DNA from: Ancistrus triradiatus
Taxonomy: Eukaryota > Chordata > Actinopteri > Siluriformes > Loricariidae
Length of the DNA stretch: 64,000 nucleotides
Assembly (NCBI GenBank): GCA_025084515.1
Contig: JAJAGP010000252.1
Coordinates: forward strand, 290,001 to 354,000
Direction of reading: 5' to 3'
A program made the translations under genes and the position numbers. Positions 44,690-56,239 of the stretch are shown here, piece by piece (within the stretch, counting starts at the first letter, position 1; the number at the start of each line of letters is the position of its first letter). The notes under the pieces are model-generated. The model made no database searches. It was not told the origin of the DNA and saw only the letters and a list, made by a program, of their open reading frames with translations.

Positions 44690-45480
44690 GCGCCGATGTA
44701 TCGTCACGTTCTTGAGATACCGAGCAGAAGCTATGTGGCTGCATTTTATCTCGGCGAGCATCGAGCCCCTCGGACGGAGTTTCATTTTTCTTCATCACGC
44801 CGAGGTCTCGTGGAGGGAGCCAAGCGCTGGAAGAAGGCGCTGCAGAACACAATTACTGCCGCCGCGCTCTTGTAAGAGAAAGTGTAAACGGATAGGCGAG
44901 TGTTCGGCTGCCCTCCACTTACTCCCAAAAGGCCGGAACAAAGTAGAATAGATGTAACATTCCAGCGCTAAGCGCAGGGCTTTTTACTCGCTCCCCATTT
45001 TCTCTCCTCGCCAAATTGAAAAGTGTGGGCCATTGTGCGCTCGCTCGGAGACGCCTCAACCATGAAGATTTATAGAGGGACACGGCGTCCGCTTTAATCT
45101 CAATTAAAGCGATTTATGAACTGATTTTAAGAGCACAGCCTTCGATAGAACGGGCCGATCTGAAAAGCAGACCTTTGCTCATGACCTTCTGATCCGGCGT
45201 TGCGATTCGCAAAAAAATAGAGCGGGGGCACAAACCGGCGGTTGCTCCCCAGATAAGCACAAATTGGCGCAGAACTTTGATTTGCGAGAGAGAGAGAGCC
45301 ACAAATTGGCGAGCCTCCAGCTCTCCAGGCGAGATATTTTTATCACGGTGAATATTGCGAGGGGGTTCGTTAGGCGTTCTGTTTGCCGCCTCTGTTTGTG
45401 TCGGAGCGTCTGATGAGCGCTGACTTGCGCCATGTCTTTTTCTGGAAGTGACTATGAAGGCCATATTGATCATTTGCATC
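44690..45480. promoter_or_regulatory. Candidate conserved non-coding region with an 8-bp palindromic homeodomain-like site
   Basis: GC-richer repeat-free block. A perfect inverted repeat GCTTTAAT-CTCA-ATTAAAGC occupies 45091-45110, followed by GATTTATGAAC. GATTTATAGAGGG precedes it at about 45067. A 177-codon open frame on the - strand (45114-45647) crosses the right half and overlaps a second frame, but it has no domain or signal that I recognise. Confidence 0.32.
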
Positions 45481-47280
45481 ATTACTACCAGGGCACTGCA
45501 GTCGGGGCAAAGGCGAACAAACATTTTACTTGTTTTCACACAACGTTTCGTACTGGCCAAATAAGTCACTTTTAACACTGAAACAAGGTGGGGAAATAGA
45601 GAAATGTGTAGTAGAGCAATAAAAGCAGACAAAAATAGAGAGTGCATTGTTAGGCTTTCTTTAAATCAGGGTCAAAATAAGCAGAACAAGCAGCAGCTGA
45701 ACCTGATCCCAATCGACAGTGAATTAAACGTCTTAAAATGATTATTCGGCTCTCACGCTGAATATAAAACCTGCAGCAAAACCAGGACAACAAGCAGAAT
45801 GGATGCCAGTCTTTTGCAGGGCAGTGGCTGCTGGCCTCTCCTCAATCAGACACAGCTAAATGGAGATCTATCTGCATGCGATGGGTCCATTTAATGACCA
45901 TCCAATCAGCATCCGTTCACTTTAACATCCGAGGTCTTAAAAACATGTCTTTTAACTCCAGACATTGTTTGCCATAAACAGCCAATCAATACTGCAGATC
46001 CCCGAGCAGAGACAGGAGTTTAAGAGTCGCCTCAGTTGCCAGGTCCACTTATTCTAAGTGATTCTGGGCTTATTTTTCTATGAAGCCGATTACAAATATT
46101 GGTGGTTTTGTTCAACCTCTAAAGTTAAAAGGGAAATATACATTACTGCTTTTGCTATTAACTGATCAAGTGGTCTCACATTGTCACCTGTTTTTTTTTT
46201 CAGCCAATTCACTTGTTTTGGGGTTGTTTCCATAGACCTCGTTGCATGTTTCTATAGTGGGATCTGGCAACCCTGGTTTGTGTGTTTATGTAACTAGCTA
46301 CCTTATTAGACAAGTTTGTTTTAGATCCTGTTCTAACTCGGTTGATGTGTTTAGAGACTTTTTTGTGTAAGTTCCTCGTGTTTTTGTGGATGGCTTTCCT
46401 CTTCTTATTCGTACCCAGCTGCAAGTGGTGTTTGTAAGTGCATGTACCTGTCCTATTGTAAGTAGTACTCCTTTATTACCTGTATATTCTCTCTAAGCTA
46501 TAACTATATAAACTGGTTCACTTTCACTCGTTGAGTCTCTGGTTCATCTTCCATGTTCCTAATACTGTCTATTGATTATCAGTCGTTTCAGTGTTTTTAG
46601 TGGTATCTCGCACTATATGTGCAGTTTTCTGTTGAAAATATTTATATTTACATTATAGTAGCCTAAACAGACTATGTGACTATGATAATGTCTGATCAAT
46701 GGCCTGTTTCACAGTAAATAATGCAGTCTTTAATTTTATTGTGATACTTTAAAAAAACCCTGTTCGAAGATGTTTGGGCTGAATTAGAAACCTGACAGCC
46801 ATTTAGAACTTATTAATGCTCTTGAATCAGAAAGGAGGCTAAATATATTTGGCCTTATACTAAAGGTTTAGAGTTTGAGGTCTGAGCTTCTCCTCCCAGT
46901 CCTGTAGTTATCAGGGATGGTCACGGCAGTGTGGAGGCAAAACTGTCGTGTGGAAAGCTGTCTGAGCCCGGGCGTTAGGCTCTCGTCCTGTCAGATTGAA
47001 ACATGAAAGTGAGTTCCTCGGTACAAGCTCCATTCCACCTCAGCAGACGTGGCTTCAGAGAGACGAAGAACAAGAGCGAGGCCGATCCTCATCCTCCTGG
47101 CTTCCCCCTGCATGGCTGCCTTTGACTGACAGCTGAGTGTTGTCTTCTTCCAGTTGGCAGCTTCCACCTTGTCTGAGCATCGCTAAGTGACTGGAAGCGA
47201 GCGAGGGGGGGTGTACAGCGAGCGAGAGGAAGAACCCCAAACATTTTCGCTCGGTTTTGCCTTCTACATCGTCACTGTCA
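45481..47280. other. Unassigned intronic sequence
   Basis: No recognised gene. The stretch 46190-46570 (ending ACTATATAAACTGGTTCACT...GAGTCTCTGGTTCATC) faintly resembles a fish LTR with a TATA-like box, but no paired repeat or terminal TG...CA with target duplication was found. Confidence 0.25.
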
Positions 47281-47289
47281 CTGCAGATG

Positions 47290-48130
47290 GATGGTTTGTT
47301 TCACGGTGCTGTCCCAATCTCATTGTGCTCACTACCCACACTCACCCATGCATTAGGAGCCCTATGTAGTGCTCACCGGTGGGTTTCAGACCCTATGCTC
47401 ATTAGGGACGCTACTGAGGATGTGTCCCAAACTTCACACCCTATCTACTTTATAGGCCAGTTTTACATAGGCATTACTAATATAGGCTACTTACATGTCT
47501 TCAGACCGCACGGGTCATGTCCCAAACCAAACAACGTACTCACTAAACCACTTAATCCGCTGTACAACACTCTGGATGTGTCCCAAACCTCACAGCATAT
47601 TAACTTTACTATACAGGCTACCTAAACATCATTAGACCATTTCTGGATGTGTCCCAAATCTACTAACAAAACTGCAAATTATTTACTTAATTGTTATGTA
47701 ACTGCAAATATCTCCAGCCACCATGGGTGTGTCTCAAACCACATACCCTCTTCAAATTGTAAACCACTTAAACCCGGACATGTCCCAATCCTCATGCCCT
47801 GTTCACTTTTCTTTAATCCATTGTGGATGTGTCTCAAACCACACAACCTATTGGCCATGTAAACACCATTACCAACACTTACAGACCACTTAAACATTAT
47901 CAGTCCACTCTGGATGTGTTCCAAACCACTAAGCAGGCCTCTCTCACATAATCAGTCAACCCTAGAGGCATCCCAAGCGACCATACAGACCACTCATTCT
48001 TTGTGGACGTATCCCAAACCACACACCCCAGTCCCCAGACTGGCCACTTGGACATCTTCAGAGTGGTGTAGTGAATGTGTGTGGACATGTCTCAAACTGC
48101 ACCAATAAACTATTCACTATGTAGGTCACG
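47290..48130. repeat. Degenerate minisatellite with GGATGTGTCCCAAACC core
   Basis: The core word (GGATGTGTCCCAAACC and close variants) appears at about 47418, 47513, 47573, 47643, 47724, 47776, 47823, 47911, 48003 and 48083. Units of roughly 50-95 bp also contain CACACCC and CACTTA-type words. Related phrases (GGGACATGCCC) reach to about 48440. Such repeats are common in fish. The short open frames in it are by-products. Confidence 0.75.
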
Positions 48131-48477
48131 TCTTCAGAAGAAAGCAGTGGATTGTGGGTTTGTCGAACACTACTCTGTATTTCGAGACCGGCTCAGAAAT
48201 GGCAGAGCCCAGATGAAGTGCACTACTCATTCCACCACTAACTCGGCGAGATTGGTTCTGGACGCTAAAGGTCAGCGCAGTCGCTCATGGCCGCTGATGG
48301 ACTAGCCGGACACACTACATCAGTTCTCAGACCTTTTCTACATTCGCAAGGGTCCAGAGGTCTGAGAACTACCAAGAACAACGGGCAGATGATGTAGTGA
48401 TGGTGTTTATGACCTAGGAGGTGAGTGTGATTTGGGACATGCCCTAAGAGGGATGATGGGAGATGGGTTGCACTATT

Positions 48478-48680
48478 TATTTTATTTCTATAGCGCTTTT
48501 TACAATGGAGCATCACGTCAAAACAGCTTTATAAATATCAAGATCAACAGCCCTAACTGAGCAAACCTAGGGTGACATTATAATTTAGAAAAATCCCTAA
48601 ATGATATAAAGACAAAAATGTTGCGAAGGTCAAGACTCAAAAAGGGACCCAAACCTCCACGGGCAGCCTAGATGTTATAT
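48478..48680. repeat. Dispersed fish repeat (TTTATTTCTATAGCGC), copy 2
   Basis: TTTATTTCTATAGCGCTTTTTAC, AACTGAGCAAACCTAGGG and GGTCAAGACTCAAAAAGGGACC occur in the same order as in the copy at 41633. Confidence 0.65.
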
Positions 48681-48684
48681 AGTT

Positions 48685-48932
48685 CACTGAAAATATAAAA
48701 ACTTCTGAAATACACATTACATCACATCACACTGATAATTCAGTGAACAAACTGAGTCAAAACTCTGTACTGCGCCATCTACAGGAGCGGAAATTGTAGT
48801 TTACACCCCATTTAAAATGGGTTTTTTTTCCTTCAAAAAAGTCGATATTTTCGGCTGAAAATCGATGTAGTATATCACCAAAATAAATATCGCAAAATAT
48901 TTCTCTATCAATTTTTGAGTACAGCCCTAGAA
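48685..48932 (-). repeat. hAT-like AT-rich repeat, family B copy 3 (reversed)
   Basis: The block CTGCGCCATCTACAGGAGCGG...CACCCCATTTAAAATGGG is the reverse complement of 10790-10825. It ends at TGAGTACAGCCCTAG, the complement of a CTAGGGCTGTACTC terminus. Confidence 0.6.
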
Positions 48933-48955
48933 TACAACTGGGTCCTTAAGGTTCT

Positions 48956-49602
48956 GGGTCCGGGTTCACGAAAGCTTTCTTAAGAAAATACTTGTGAAGG
49001 TTCTTAATTCTTAAATTCATAAAATTCGGAGAAAGAAAAATAGATCTTAAATATTAACTTGGGTAAATCTTTATTATTTCCTTAAGATATTCTTAAGAGA
49101 ATATTCATTGTCTTCTTATGTGGGCTATGTCGTGTTTTACAGCTACCATAAATGGTTAGACACATTTTGAACTTGTATTTAGCATTATTGTATTCCGTTA
49201 GTCAGGTTCATCCCACAAAACCAACAAAATGTCCAACTAAAATAGACTAATGCAGCAGCTTTGCCATAGCTCTCTTCTCTCAAAAGGCTTTTAATCTTTT
49301 GAGTTGAAAGTATGTAGAATTATTTCCAGTAACTAAACTGTTTAAGTTTTGGTAGATTTCAATGCCTATCTTGTCAACTCTTACAGCCTAAGATGAGAAA
49401 ACATTTAAGAACAGAACGTTTTCAAGAATTCACTTGTTCAGAATTGTTCCTAAGGAAAGAGTTAAGAATAAATATGATCATTCTTAAGAAGTTATTTGAA
49501 GATTAACCATTTTTGTTAACATTTTTGTTTTCTGAAGAAGTTAAGGAAAAACACACGTAAGAAGATAATCTTTCTAAATATGCTTTTCGTGAATCTGGAC
49601 CC
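48956..49602. mobile_element. CTTAAG-rich inverted-repeat element, complete copy (about 650 bp)
   Basis: The ends GGGTCCGGGTTCACGAAAGC (48956) and GCTTTTCGTGAATCTGGACCC (49582-49602) are inverted repeats. Subterminal parts are full of TTCTTAAG/CTTAAGAA words on both sides, so the whole element is a large imperfect palindrome. No coding capacity. This looks like a MITE of unassigned superfamily, with other copies at 3903 and 60194. Confidence 0.7.
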
Positions 49603-49609
49603 TGATCTT

Positions 49610-50821
49610 GAAGATGTATCCTCTTCAATGGGTAGCTAGTTCAAATGTATAAGGTTTAGTATGTTTGATTGTACACAAGCCTAGCACAAACAAAGCGGGA
49701 AGGTGACATCTGTTACTTTAGTATTCAAAAAAATCCACATGTAACGATCACTCTCGTTACATCCAGATCATGAATGCAGATCCTATTAAGACATTTCAAC
49801 AGTAACTCAAGCAGCAGAATAAAAAGGAGTCCTGTTTCTTTAAGAATTTACTCATTTAAAAGTTACTTAAGTACATGTCAGGACCCACCGCTGGGCATAG
49901 GGAGTGTTATTTGGGCTCGCAGGGGGCAAATTGTTTTGGCTGGACTAGGAGCAACAATACAATATTGCGACGTGAACAGCATCAGGTTGGGTTACTTTTT
50001 ATTCAGTAATTCAACAAAACGTAAACATTTGACACAAACTTTTGCGTAACACTGTATTTGAGTTCGATAGTTACATGTATGTTTGTGATCAGATTTTGTC
50101 AGTAATTCGATCAGGAAGTTTACATGCACATGGGTAATCAGGTAATGGGAAACTTCCAGGTTTACTAGGCTCAATAATAGGATTTCTACGTTGCAACCAG
50201 CCAATAATCTCACATAAATATGTCACGTAAACTTAAAATACTAATAATAAGTATTCAAATTCTTCATGTATATACTGCGTTTTTCCACGAAGCGTTCGTT
50301 AGAAGGTGCTAGATTTAATTCCAGGGTTGCCAGGTCCCACAAGACAATCCCCAACCACGTCCATGTAAATGCGTCCAAAAAGAATCGAATTCTTTAATAA
50401 TAAGCAGACCTGGCAACCATATGTTTTTCCGCATGCGCAGACTGCCAATTTCAATTGAAATGTTATACATGCTATTAGAACTCGGATCATAAAAATAAAA
50501 TCCAGCTCCCTTTATCGGATTTCTTAATCTGATTTCTGATCTAGATCGAAATATGCTGTAAACATGACCACGTATAATCAGATAACTACAGAAATCCGAC
50601 CATGATAAGCCTATTAAGTGCATGTAAACGTACTCGGTGTTAATAGCCCTGAGTTTGACGTCCATTAATCAGTTGTGTTTTGGGTTTTCTGATTTATTAT
50701 CTATCACTAATTTATACGTGTCAGCTCTTACCGGTGCGTTCAGACATTGAGATTGTTCTGTAACTGAAGCTTTGGGCCAAACAGAGTTATGGGAGTAAAT
50801 ATTAAAGAAATATATAAAAAC

Positions 50822-50853
<32 letters not shown>

Positions 50854-51070
50854 CCAGAAGGAATGTTTTAAGATTTACTCCACGGAGGGGCATTTGTCGC
50901 TCATTAGCATTCCCACATATTTTCACTGAGCCTTGTGTGCTAAGGACAAATTGGACACAGTGTGCTGCATAAATAGAGGCAGTAATGGGTTTTATGCAAA
51001 AATCCATCTCGACTCTGGTACTTGTCGCTGCCAGTGACCTGTGGGCACTTTGTTTGATGTCCAAAACGAC
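49610..51070. other. Unassigned intronic sequence
   Basis: No recognised gene or transposon. An A-rich CAAAACAAAACAAAC patch occurs near 50822-50853. Confidence 0.3.
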
Positions 51071-51074
51071 GCCG

Positions 51075-51340
51075 CGTCCGGTCCTGAATGCATAATGCGT
51101 CCTAACACTTAGCCCTGCGATTTTTAAGAAGCTCGTCTCGTTCTGTTCCAGCGCGGGGAAATGAATTCTGTCTCCGCTAATGAGACGTTATTTTCGACTC
51201 ATAAACACGAGCGTTTCGGATTCAAATTGGGCTCGAGCGTTCCTGCTGAGGAGCGGCTCGGATTCACGCCGTGCTAAATTTATTCGGCTCACGTGATCAG
51301 CCATGAAAGGCTCGGATATGTCTGTCCTCGTTTTTCAATC
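51075..51340. promoter_or_regulatory. Candidate conserved non-coding element
   Basis: Repeat-free, CpG-rich for this intron, with CCGCTAATGAGACG, CGACTCATAAACACG, GTGCTAAATTTATTCGG and CACGTGATCAGCC (E-box CACGTG). Weak support from style only. Confidence 0.25.
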
Positions 51341-51680
51341 AGATCTACTCATTCAGCTTTCATCTGCGTGCGCGCGTGTGTGTGTCTGTGTGTGAGACAG
51401 AGTGAGTGAGAGAGAGTTTAGTAGTGTGTATCACAATTTGGTGTGTAAATGTGTATTCACATTTCCATGTCCCATATAGCTGGACTTTGTAGTTCTACCA
51501 TTACAGACTGTAGTCCATCTGCTTCTCTACCTATTTCATTAGTCCCGTTTACCCGGTTCTAAAATGGTCAGGACCCCCACATGACTTCCACATGACCCCC
51601 GCAGGACCAGCACAGATCCATTAGAGACACCCCCCTTATTGCTCAGTTTGTGTTCGTCATCGTCTAATCCTTCATCAGTG
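51341..51680. other. Unassigned, with short (GT)/(GA) runs
   Basis: A GT-rich then GAGA-rich patch lies at 51368-51418. The rest is not recognised. Confidence 0.3.
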
Positions 51681-51689
51681 CTCACAGGA

Positions 51690-52500
51690 TGATGGTGGCT
51701 GGATATTTTTGGTTGGTGGATTACATTCTGTGTTTAAAAACTCCAGCAGCATTGTTTGCTGAAAAATGCATGGACGTCCTTGATAAAGATGTCGTCTTGA
51801 AGGTGGCTTATGTCGCTCTAAAGTCTCAGTGTACATTTCTCAGAAGTGGAAATTACCTTTACCAAGGGCCCTGACTGACCCCATACCATGGCAGTGCCTG
51901 GGTTTTGAATTTTTCATCTTTGGTCCGGAGCACACGGCGACCATTTCTTCCAAAAAAAAAAAAAAAAAGGCGACAAATTCTTAAAAACTACTGCTCAAAT
52001 ATTATCCCATACTTAGTAATTTATGATATCAAAATAGATCACCACACGATAAAACATCGTCATATTTCCCACCCCGAATTCGGAATACTGATTGGTATGA
52101 GCACAATCCCAGATGCCTCCGAGCCCAGAGAAGTCGACACCCCTTCTGGACATGGTTATAACATAAGGCTTCTTTTTAACACAGTAACGTTTTAAGTGGT
52201 ATCTGTGAATGTAACTCTGTATTGTAGAGCTTGATAAAGGTTTGATAAAGGAATCCCTTGTCCATGTGGTTCTATCAGCTATTGATGAATGATGGTTCTT
52301 GATGCAGTGCCGTCTGAGGGAGTGGAGATCACCCCTCCTCAGTTTAGGCTTTTTAGGAAATTCCTCCAGATTCTGAATGGTTTAATGATATTATGCTCTG
52401 TAGAGGGAGACATATAAAAATCCCTTCCAATCTTTCTTAGAGAACAAACTCACATCATTACTATCCCTATATTGCCCCGTCCAATCTTTTTCTGATTCGT
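51690..52500 (-). pseudogene. Tc1-like transposase remnant (element G), split by a hAT fragment
   Basis: Read on the - strand, the region 52500-52290 corresponds to the helix-turn-helix of a common fish Tc1 lineage (ILERKIGRDFY and IIKPFRIWRNFLK-like codons). The part at 51960-51900 reads GRNGRRVLRTKDEKF, and 51830-51740 reads HLQDDIFIKDVHAFFSKQ, where the family's second catalytic Asp segment is expected. Many stops and shifts are present. Terminal inverted repeats are not visible. The assignment depends on remembered family motifs. Confidence 0.55.
51968..52075. mobile_element. Truncated hAT-type element, copy 3, inside Tc1 remnant G
   Basis: AAAAACTACTGCTCAAATATTATCCC and CACGATAAAACATCGTCAT match the right part of the elements at 2810 and 42081, ending in CCCACCCC (52068-52075). 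The left part is replaced by a run of 17 A residues (51952-51968). Confidence 0.6.
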
Positions 52501-52544
52501 GGTTGAAGACAGGTATCAGTGTTGTCAGAGTTGTTTACTCTGTG

Positions 52545-52875
52545 TTTCGTATGTGGATTATAATATATGTCCATGTGTGTACCTGCACTAATATGTCATA
52601 TATTCGGAGCTGGTGTGTGTGTGGGTGGATTTCCATCCTCCTGTACTGTACTGTATATCCCTCTCTCTCTGTATACTCATGTTACATTGAATATATTCAA
52701 CTCGGCTGTTTTATTCCACCTACGTTAAGTCTATCCTGTCGAACGTAATCAAGTTTTTAATCGAGTATTAACAAAGCGCTAGGGTAAATAAAATCTGTTA
52801 AAAACACTAAACGCGTAGCTGTAACAGATGTACGTCATCCATAATTGAAGAAAAATCTATAAATTATTTTTTGTG
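52545..52875. other. Unassigned intronic sequence
   Basis: No recognised element. Confidence 0.3.
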
Positions 52876-53020
52876 CCCGCTAACAGGCTGCAGTAACAAA
52901 TGTTTTCTGCTTAACTATTCGCCCTAATTAAGCACGTTCTTAAGAAAACATTTGAAACGCGATTAAATATGAAGCAATGATTACTGATCACACACTAAAT
53001 ATCTCATTACAGACTGTTTA
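52876..53020. promoter_or_regulatory. Candidate short non-coding element with TAATTA core
   Basis: TTCGCCCTAATTAAGCACG (TAATTA 52925-52930), CGCGATTAAATATGAAGC and CAATGATTACTGATCAC lie within 90 bp in repeat-free sequence. Confidence 0.25.
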
Positions 53021-53149
53021 AAGGGACACATTTTTATGCCTAAACGACTGAGTTGGAGTGTCAGAACTAAACCAGGGGAAGAAAAGGGTCTGGCTCGAGT
53101 GCTGCATTAAGGCCTTTTCACATTTTTTTGAGGACGATTTTTAACATAG

Positions 53150-53883
53150 AGGGACCTTCACTCAAAGTCTGATGCATTTTTCCTTTCTGAAAACTCCCTG
53201 TCTGTTTCTGCTTTTTTAAATTTCCCTTCTCTTAATGTGTCGGAGATTTCTCCGTGTGTTTTTCACATCGTCAACTTAAAAAACAAAAACACGAGCGAAG
53301 ATGAGTGCAGGAAGCTCTAGTTTGTGTGTTTGTGATCATGAACAGATCAGAATGCACTTAGATAAATAATCAAACGCTTCCATCCAGTCCCTGTGAGCTT
53401 TATCATCATCATTCTCCAGCCTTTCAGTTCTATTCCAACAGATCTTTTCTTTAATAACCATGTTTTTAGAGGCAGCCTGTTGCTCGTCCTATAAGCTCCC
53501 GATGAGCTGTTCTGCCCGGCAACCGAGCTCTGATTGGTCAGCCTGATTTTAATGCAGAAATTGGAACAGGCTCCGATTAAATTTTATGCAGCGTCCCGGT
53601 CCGTCAGTTTCGGACTCTGTGTGAAGGACGGCGCTAATGTACGCGTGTTCTTTTTCAAAACTTGACAGGAGTTTAATATAATGTACTAAAACAATGATGT
53701 AGGAAAACCAAACTTCTCTTAGTTATTACTGATCATAAGTGCTCTCTACTGCTGAAATGATGAACCTGTGATCCAAAGGAAAGGAGCTTTTTTCTTCCCA
53801 TTTAAACCTCTTATACCATTTTAGAATCGATAAGAAGAATCCGAATCAGGATCGGAAATATAACGCAAACGATACCCAACCCC
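53150..53883. mobile_element. hAT-like non-autonomous element, family C copy 2
   Basis: Long, clearly related match to 37560-38035, including TTAATGTGTCGGAGATTTCT, GAACAGATCAGAATGCACTT, CCATCCAGTCCCTGTGAGCT and CTCTGATTGGTCAG. The right end GATACCCAACCCC is at 53871-53883. This copy has an extra 35-40 bp around 53275-53310 missing from copy 1. Its left end is not defined. Confidence 0.7.
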
Positions 53884-55315
53884 ACCCAAGGGCCCATGAG
53901 TGACAGCTTGACAGTACCAGGACAGTACTGGGGATTGGGTTACACCATTCTGCACTTTCATGTTGTTATGATGTTCCATTATTTGGTAATTTTATATAAA
54001 GGGTTCAATCTTTGTTCAATCCATGTCATGTTGTGAAGGTTTTGCTTTGCAGACCTGACTAGCTACGTCCAGCATATCTTACTCACAGGCAACCTGTGCA
54101 ATCACCCGACACTGTGCCACCCGTAGCTTATGTGCCAAGTTTCTCCTGCTTCCTCAGAGTTAACAATCTGTGTTTTTAGATCCTCAGTCAGTTATTTAGA
54201 GGCGATCGGAGTGTTGAGTGGAAGAACAACATCTGGAGAGGCTTGAAGGCTCATAAAAGTTTATTTAGCTCGGATTCGCCAACACCTGGACTGGATTAAG
54301 GTCTAACAAGTCCAATAACTTCTAAAACCAGAGAGCAAATAAAGAAAAAAACACCAGACACATGCTCTTCTGTATATCAGCTTTAATTTTAATATTAATT
54401 TCAGATTTTTTCCAATTAATGCTGACAGCTGAAGCTTATGTTGTATATTTTATATGTATAAATAGCTGAAATATATATATTTATGAAACCCCGTGTTTCT
54501 GTATAGATGTTACACAGATGCTGCAGTGCCCTTTAATTGAAGTAGATCATAACTTTGTGAAGCCAAACTCAAATAATTCAATCAGATTTGCATTGAGTTC
54601 AGATTATTGTAATGAATTCTAACAGGACTTGACATGAATGAAGTTGTATTGATTATGCAACTCCCCCCCCCCGCCCCTTCCTTGCCCCTGCCAGATGGCT
54701 CTGGAATTCGTGACTCTTTCGGGGTCCTTTTTCAGGCCGGATGGTTAAAGCTTTAACACTCCAGAAGCTGAGAATCACAGCCAGTTAAGTGTTTGTGAAA
54801 ATGTGTGGGTTCTTACAAGTGACAGTGGGTTTGATAAGAGCTTTATTCAGATGGAGCTGACCGTACATGAGGATCTGTGCCCGATTTATGGGCTGCTCTT
54901 ATTTTTATTTCCACCTCCAGCTCTGACAGAATTCCCACCTGAAGCGGCTTCTCACGCCGTCTGATATTTTAGGATTTTGCAGGCTCAGGTTTCCTTCGTA
55001 AACGCAGCGTTTTATCCTGTTTGCAAACGCAAACACAGAATTCTTCCTGCTTACTCCGTGCTTTGGAGTAATCTTGTTAGATGTGGTGAATATCTTAAAA
55101 GAAATAACAGAATAATAATAACATAATAGCTTTTATGGAATGACCTGGGAGATATATATATTGGTGATGCACTTCAGTGTTTTTGTGAATAAGATAATAG
55201 AGAATAATAGATCATAGTTTTTATGTTGCAAATTAATAATAAATATGTATTTTTGTTTGTAATAGTAATCAACAAAAATAAACAACAATAGTAATAAGAA
55301 TATATTAACAGTAAC
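53884..55315. other. Unassigned intronic sequence
   Basis: No recognised gene or transposon. A short C-run (54663-54671) and an AT-rich patch at 54440-54485. Confidence 0.3.
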
Positions 55316-55316
55316 A

Positions 55317-55560
55317 GTGATGATGATAATAATAATAATAAAAATAATAATCATATTATTATTATTATTATTGTTGTTGTTGTTGTTGTTGTCATATAAT
55401 AGTAATAATAACAATACTTATTATTATTGTTATTATTGTTGTTATTGTTCATTGTTATTAATATTTATATATATATATATTATAAATAACAATACATTTA
55501 ATAATAGTAGCAATGAACAACAATGATTGCTACAATTGCTACTATAATAATAACAACAAC

Positions 55561-55614
<54 letters not shown>

Positions 55615-55633
55615 TGCTATTATAGTAGCAATG

Positions 55634-55684
<51 letters not shown>

Positions 55685-55685
55685 T
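55317..55685. repeat. AAT/ATT/AAC trinucleotide microsatellite cluster
   Basis: Runs at about 55325-55395 (AAT then ATT then GTT) and 55554-55607 and 55633-55682 (AAT). The two strands' motifs alternate, giving imperfect palindromes. Long Asn, Ile or Leu homopolymer open frames here are by-products. Confidence 0.95.
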
Positions 55686-55689
55686 TTTT

Positions 55690-56040
55690 TTTGGCATACT
55701 ATAATTTCAAAGTAATATTAAAATATTAAGAAAATACTACTTTTAATTAACAAAATTAATTATTGCTAGGTGTAAATTAATTTACCAAGATATAATCGAA
55801 ATAATATTATTTGAATAAAATTGTATATTTTTGATAATTTTTGTATTTTAATACATTGTAAATTTATGTTATAGTTTGTATTACATGTGGCAACTGTTAT
55901 GTAACTATATTTATTTCAATTTATCAATAATACATTTTATTTAAGTCATATTTCTTTATTTTTTTATTTTTTTATATTTCCTTTTCAGGTTTATGTACTG
56001 ATTTTTAACGATTCTGATGTTAGTAGCTACGTGTGGTGTG
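55690..56040. other. AT-rich unassigned sequence
   Basis: Nearly all A and T. The phrase TTGCTAGGTGTAAATTAATTTAC (55763) resembles TTGTTAGGTATAAATTAAC at 57450, so it may be a diverged copy of the block duplicated at 57.4-58.1 kb. Confidence 0.4.
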
Positions 56041-56043
56041 CTG

Positions 56044-56238
56044 GACTGTGGTGGCCTAGCGGGTAAGGTACTGGACTATGGACCAGAAGGTCCAGGGTTC
56101 AAATCCCACCTCTGCCAAGCTGCCATCGTAGAGTCCATGAGCAAGACCCTTAACCCACAATTGCTTGGATTGTAAGATTGTATCAATTGTGAGTCGCTCT
56201 GGATAAGGGTGTCTGCTAAATGCTGTACATGTAAATGT
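56044..56238 (+). mobile_element. tRNA-derived SINE, copy 4 (forward)
   Basis: The only copy on the + strand and the clearest view of the structure. The A-box-like TGGCCTAGCGGGTAAGG is at 56052, the B-box-like GGGTTCAAATCCC at 56095-56107, and the LINE-like tail GTCGCTCTGGATAAGGGTG at about 56192. It ends in CTGTACATGTAAATGTG. Confidence 0.88.
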
Positions 56239-56239
56239 G

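Noticed and set aside
45114..45647. A 177-codon open frame on the - strand
   Set aside because: No recognisable domain. A second frame overlaps it, and it lies in a GC-richer intronic block where chance frames are longer. A non-coding element is a better explanation.
46190..46570. A solo LTR with a TATA-like box
   Set aside because: No terminal TG...CA pair with a target duplication and no second copy in the window.
56044..56238. A functional tRNA gene at the A and B boxes
   Set aside because: The head is too diverged to fold as a full tRNA by eye, is fused to a LINE-like tail, and occurs in five dispersed copies. It is a SINE.
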